A DNA stretch of 9,397 bases, taken from an uncultured Marinosulfonomonas sp. GTDB lineage: Bacteria > Pseudomonadota > Alphaproteobacteria > Rhodobacterales > Rhodobacteraceae. The notes beneath the pieces were generated by a model. It was not told the DNA's origin, made no database searches, and worked only from the letters and a program-made list of their open reading frames with translations. A program made the position numbers and the translations under genes. Positions 6,518 to 9,397 of the stretch are shown piece after piece. The number at the start of each line of letters is the position of its first letter. Position 1 is the stretch's first letter. Location: positions 1 to 9,397 of the forward strand of contig CAMZKY010000045.1 in assembly GCA_947311455.1 (NCBI GenBank), given 5' to 3'.

Positions 6518-9274
6518 TTAGGTGTCGGAAGTATCGTTTTCAACAACGGTTTCATCGTCTTGATCGTCGTCACGTTCCGCAATTAAGGCAACAGAAACAA
6601 CAACTTCGCCTTTACCCGTGTTAAACACATTCACCCCGCCCGCACTGCGCGATCTGAAGGAAATACCATTGATCGGACAGCGGATTGATTGGCCTTTCGA
6701 GGTAGCCAGCATGATCTGGTCTTCCATTTCAACCGCAAAAGACGCCACAAGATCACCGCCGCGCATGGCTTTATCCATTGCTGCAACGCCCATACCACCA
6801 CGCCCGCGCACCGGATAATCATGGCTGGACGACAGTTTGCCAGAGCCTTTTTCCGAGATCGTCAGAATCAGGTTTTCAACCGCGCTCATTTCGTCAAAAC
6901 GTTCCTGCGTGATCGCGCCTTCGCCCTCATCCTCAGGGGTGTCATTTTCATCCGCACCGGCCATTTGACGGCGCATTTTCAGATAGGCGATGCGTTCTTC
7001 TGATGTGGCGTCGAAATGGCGCACAATTGACATCGAAACAACCTCGTCTTTGCCTGTCAGCTTAACGCCACGCACCCCGACAGAGGCACGGCTGTTAAAC
7101 ACACGCACTTCGGTGGTGGGGAATCGAATGGCGCGTCCGGATTTTGTGACCAGCATCACATCATCATCTTCGGAACAAATGCGGGCGTTGATTAGGCGGG
7201 TATTTTCATGATCGCCCTCAAACTTCATCGCAATTTTACCATTGCGCATTACCTTGGTGAAATCCGACAATCTGTTACGTCGCACCGTGCCTGCAGATGT
7301 GGCGAAAATGATCTGCAAATTGTCCCATTCATCCTCGGGCGCATCAACGGGCATAATCGCAGCCACAGACACACCTGTTGGAATGGGCAGAATATTCACA
7401 ATCGCCTTACCTTTGGCCGTGCGACTACCTTGGGGGAGGCGCCATGTTTTAAGCTTGTATACCATACCGTCCGTGGTGAAAAACAGCAGTTGCGTATGGG
7501 TATTGGCCACAAACAGGTTGGTAATCACGTCTTCTTCTTTGGTTTTCATCCCCGCCGTGCCTTTGCCGCCGCGTTTTTGGGCACGAAAATCAACCAAAGG
7601 CGTGCGTTTAATGTAGCCACCGGAGGTAACCGTCACGACCATGTCTTCTTGTTCGATCAGATCCTCGTCAGACATATCGCCTGACCAATCAACGATGGTT
7701 GTGCGCCGTGGTACAGCGAATTTTTCGCGCACTTCTGTCAATTCATCGCTGATGATGCTCATGATGCGCGCACGAGAGCGCAAAATAGCAAGATATTCGC
7801 GAATGCTACCTGCAAGAATTTGCAGCTCATCCGTTACTTCTTTGACGCCCATCGCGGTAAGCCGTTGCAAGCGCAGTTCCAAAATGGCGCGGGCTTGGGT
7901 TTCCGATAGAAAATAGGTGCCGTCATCGTTCATTTTGTGGGTTGGATCGTCTATCAACAAAATGTATTCGGCGATATCCTGTGCGGGCCAGCGCCGGGTC
8001 ATCAATTTTTCACGTGCTTCGGCAGGGTTGGCCGAGGCGCGGATTGTGGCAACGATTTCGTCTACATTCGTAACCGCCACGGCCAAGCCACATAATACAT
8101 GGCTCCGCTCACGGGCCTTGCGCAACTCGAACGCGGTGCGGCGTGCGACAACTTCCTCGCGAAACCCGATAAACGAGGTTAAAAAGCGGCGCAATGTCAG
8201 GGTTTCGGGGCGACCACCATTTAGGGCCAGCATGTTACAGCCGAAATAGGTTTGCATCGGGGTGAAACGGAACAACTGGTTCAGCACTACTTCTGGGGTT
8301 GCATCGCGCTTCAGCTCAACAACAACGCGCACACCGTTGCGATCGGATTCATCCTGAACATGGGCCACGCCTTCGATCTTTTTCTCGCGCACTTGTTCTG
8401 CGATACGCTCGATCATCGTCAATTTGTTCACCTGATAGGGGATTTCATCAACGACAATCGCATAGCGATCTTTGCGAATTTCCTCGACACGGGTTTTGGC
8501 GCGCACGATCACACTACCGCGCCCTTCTAAGTAGGCTTTATGTGCACCTGCACGGCCCAGCATGATGCCACCCGTTGGAAAATCAGGGCCAGGCACGTAT
8601 TCAAACAATTGTTCGGTGGTTAGATCGGGATCTTTGATCAAGGCCAGTGTGGCATCAATAACCTCGCCCAAATTATGTGGGGGGATATTGGTGGCCATAC
8701 CAACAGCAATCCCGCCAGCGCCATTGACCAGCATATTCGGGTAACGGGCCGGCAGCACAGATGGCTCGCGATCTTTGCCATCATAGTTATCTTGGAAATC
8801 GACAGTGTCTTTATCGAGATCCGTTGTCAAAAACGCGGCTGTTTTATCAAGACGCACCTCGGTATAGCGCATCGCGGCGGCATTATCGCCATCCATCGAG
8901 CCAAAGTTCCCTTGCCCATCCAGCAAGGGAAGCGACATGGAAAAATCCTGCGCCATACGAACCAGGGCGTCGTAAATTGCGCTATCACCGTGGGGGTGGT
9001 ATTTCCCCATCACATCCCCAACGGCACGGGCCGATTTGCGATACGATTTATCGTGGGTGTTTCCGCCTTCAAACATCGCATAAAGGATACGCCGATGAAC
9101 AGGCTTCAGCCCATCGCGCAGGTCTGGAATGGCGCGCGAAACAATCACGCTCATGGCGTAGTCCAGATAAGATGTTTTCATCTCGCTGGTGATGGAAATC
9201 GAAGGTCCATCGTACACATAGGGTGCAGGTGTATTTTCTTCTTTGTTTTCAGATGTTTCTGGAGTGTCGTTCAC
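6518..9274 (-). CDS. gyrA: DNA gyrase subunit A
   Basis: A 918-residue GyrA. With GyrB it forms the type II topoisomerase that introduces negative supercoils using ATP. The N-terminal breakage-reunion domain contains the catalytic tyrosine Tyr137 in AAAMRYTEV. The quinolone-resistance region KYHPHGDSAIYD carries Ser98 and Asp102, equivalent to E. coli Ser83 and Asp87, so it looks like the susceptible type. The C-terminal beta-pinwheel has the gyrase-specific GyrA box QKRGGKG (566-572), which separates it from ParC. An acidic, variable insertion lies at about 757-798, and the tail is acidic (RDDDQDDETVVENDTSDT). The start is a GTG; an in-frame stop 15 bases upstream rules out a longer protein, and the next Met (residue 32) would cut into the conserved domain. 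A weak GGCGGGA lies upstream. It leads a probable gyrA-trmFO-gluQ unit. Confidence 0.97.
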   Translation of the reverse strand: MNDTPETSENKEENTPAPYVYDGPSISITSEMKTSYLDYAMSVIVSRAIPDLRDGLKPVHRRILYAMFEGGNTHDKSYRKSARAVGDVMGKYHPHGDSAIYDALVRMAQDFSMSLPLLDGQGNFGSMDGDNAAAMRYTEVRLDKTAAFLTTDLDKDTVDFQDNYDGKDREPSVLPARYPNMLVNGAGGIAVGMATNIPPHNLGEVIDATLALIKDPDLTTEQLFEYVPGPDFPTGGIMLGRAGAHKAYLEGRGSVIVRAKTRVEEIRKDRYAIVVDEIPYQVNKLTMIERIAEQVREKKIEGVAHVQDESDRNGVRVVVELKRDATPEVVLNQLFRFTPMQTYFGCNMLALNGGRPETLTLRRFLTSFIGFREEVVARRTAFELRKARERSHVLCGLAVAVTNVDEIVATIRASANPAEAREKLMTRRWPAQDIAEYILLIDDPTHKMNDDGTYFLSETQARAILELRLQRLTAMGVKEVTDELQILAGSIREYLAILRSRARIMSIISDELTEVREKFAVPRRTTIVDWSGDMSDEDLIEQEDMVVTVTSGGYIKRTPLVDFRAQKRGGKGTAGMKTKEEDVITNLFVANTHTQLLFFTTDGMVYKLKTWRLPQGSRTAKGKAIVNILPIPTGVSVAAIMPVDAPEDEWDNLQIIFATSAGTVRRNRLSDFTKVMRNGKIAMKFEGDHENTRLINARICSEDDDVMLVTKSGRAIRFPTTEVRVFNSRASVGVRGVKLTGKDEVVSMSIVRHFDATSEERIAYLKMRRQMAGADENDTPEDEGEGAITQERFDEMSAVENLILTISEKGSGKLSSSHDYPVRGRGGMGVAAMDKAMRGGDLVASFAVEMEDQIMLATSKGQSIRCPINGISFRSRSAGGVNVFNTGKGEVVVSVALIAERDDDQDDETVVENDTSDT

Positions 9275-9318
9275 GTGGTTTCCCGCCTATTCGCCATCTA
9301 GGGTTTATCGTTAGGGAA

Positions 9319-9347
9319 ACTATAAAGAATTCAGCCCGATTTCGCAA
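9319..9347 (-). promoter_or_regulatory. Sigma70-like promoter of gyrA
   Basis: On the - strand TTGCGA (9342-9347, four of six -35 bases) and TATAGT (9319-9324, five of six -10 bases) are exactly 17 bases apart. Transcription would begin near 9312 and leave an untranslated leader of about 38 bases before the GTG at 9274. The -35 box falls in the loop, and the spacer covers one arm, of the hairpin at 9330-9356. Confidence 0.6.
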
Positions 9348-9356
9348 TGGGCTGAA
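9330..9356. terminator. Hairpin terminator upstream of gyrA
   Basis: An 8-base-pair stem pairs TTCAGCCC (9330-9337) with GGGCTGAA (9349-9356) around an 11-base loop. Leftward it is followed by TTCTTTATAG, and rightward by CTG then five T residues (9360-9364). It probably ends the gene to the right of gyrA on the - strand, insulating gyrA from readthrough. Confidence 0.5.
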
Positions 9357-9363
9357 CTGTTTT

Positions 9364-9396
9364 TCACGGCTTTGCGCGTTCCAGCATTCCAAACAG
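9364..9396 (-). CDS. Possible 3' end of a gene upstream of gyrA (partial)
   Basis: On the - strand, one frame entering from the right edge reads LFGMLERAKP and stops with TGA at 9364-9366, eight bases before the hairpin terminator. The stop-then-terminator spacing is what one expects for a gene end. Only ten residues are visible, the other two frames are also open here, and no family can be recognised. Confidence 0.25.
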   Translation of the reverse strand: MFGMLERAKP

Positions 9397-9397
9397 A

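Noticed and set aside
8252..9301. Long open frames on the + strand across gyrA.
   Set aside because: They are antisense shadows of a highly conserved gene; codon bias in gyrA keeps other frames open.

Overview
The window looks chromosomal and comes from an alphaproteobacterium, most likely a Rhodobacteraceae/Roseobacter-type marine bacterium with moderate G+C. The evidence is the gene families present (an IalB-type periplasmic protein, the folate-dependent tRNA methyltransferase TrmFO, GluQ-RS, a DUF853/YjgR-type HerA-like ATPase, and an alphaproteobacterial GyrA of 918 residues). The species assignment is inference. No insertion sequence, prophage, CRISPR array, tRNA or rRNA gene is visible.

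Layout, left to right. (1) Positions 35-1518, + strand: a NodF-like acyl carrier protein and a NodE-like beta-ketoacyl-ACP synthase, joined by an ATGA stop/start overlap. This is probably the end of a longer fatty-acyl operon entering from the left. It ends in a hairpin terminator shared with the convergent next gene. (2) 1564-2226, - strand: an exported IalB-family protein. (3) 2227-2662: a 436-base region without a supported protein gene. It carries two tandem leftward small-RNA candidates. The right-hand one has CU-rich anti-Shine-Dalgarno loops and a GNRA-loop terminator. The left-hand one has its own promoter-like boxes (TTGACG, 17 bases, TAGGAT) and a strong terminator. (4) 2663-4204, + strand: a HerA-like ATPase, whose end overlaps convergently with (5) gluQ. 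(5) 4191-9274, - strand: gyrA, trmFO and gluQ all read leftward, probably as one transcription unit. gyrA begins from a clear sigma70-like promoter overlapping a hairpin at the right edge. trmFO and gluQ are separated by five tandem copies of an 11-base repeat.

Functionally, the ACP/synthase pair should extend a dedicated acyl chain. TrmFO (m5U54) and GluQ-RS (glutamyl-queuosine in tRNA-Asp) both modify tRNA, and gyrase controls supercoiling. The protein-coding content is largely ordinary. The most interesting part is the non-coding block at about 2376-2600, which reads as a pair of small RNAs with mutual base-pairing potential. The repeat array at 5095-5149 is second.
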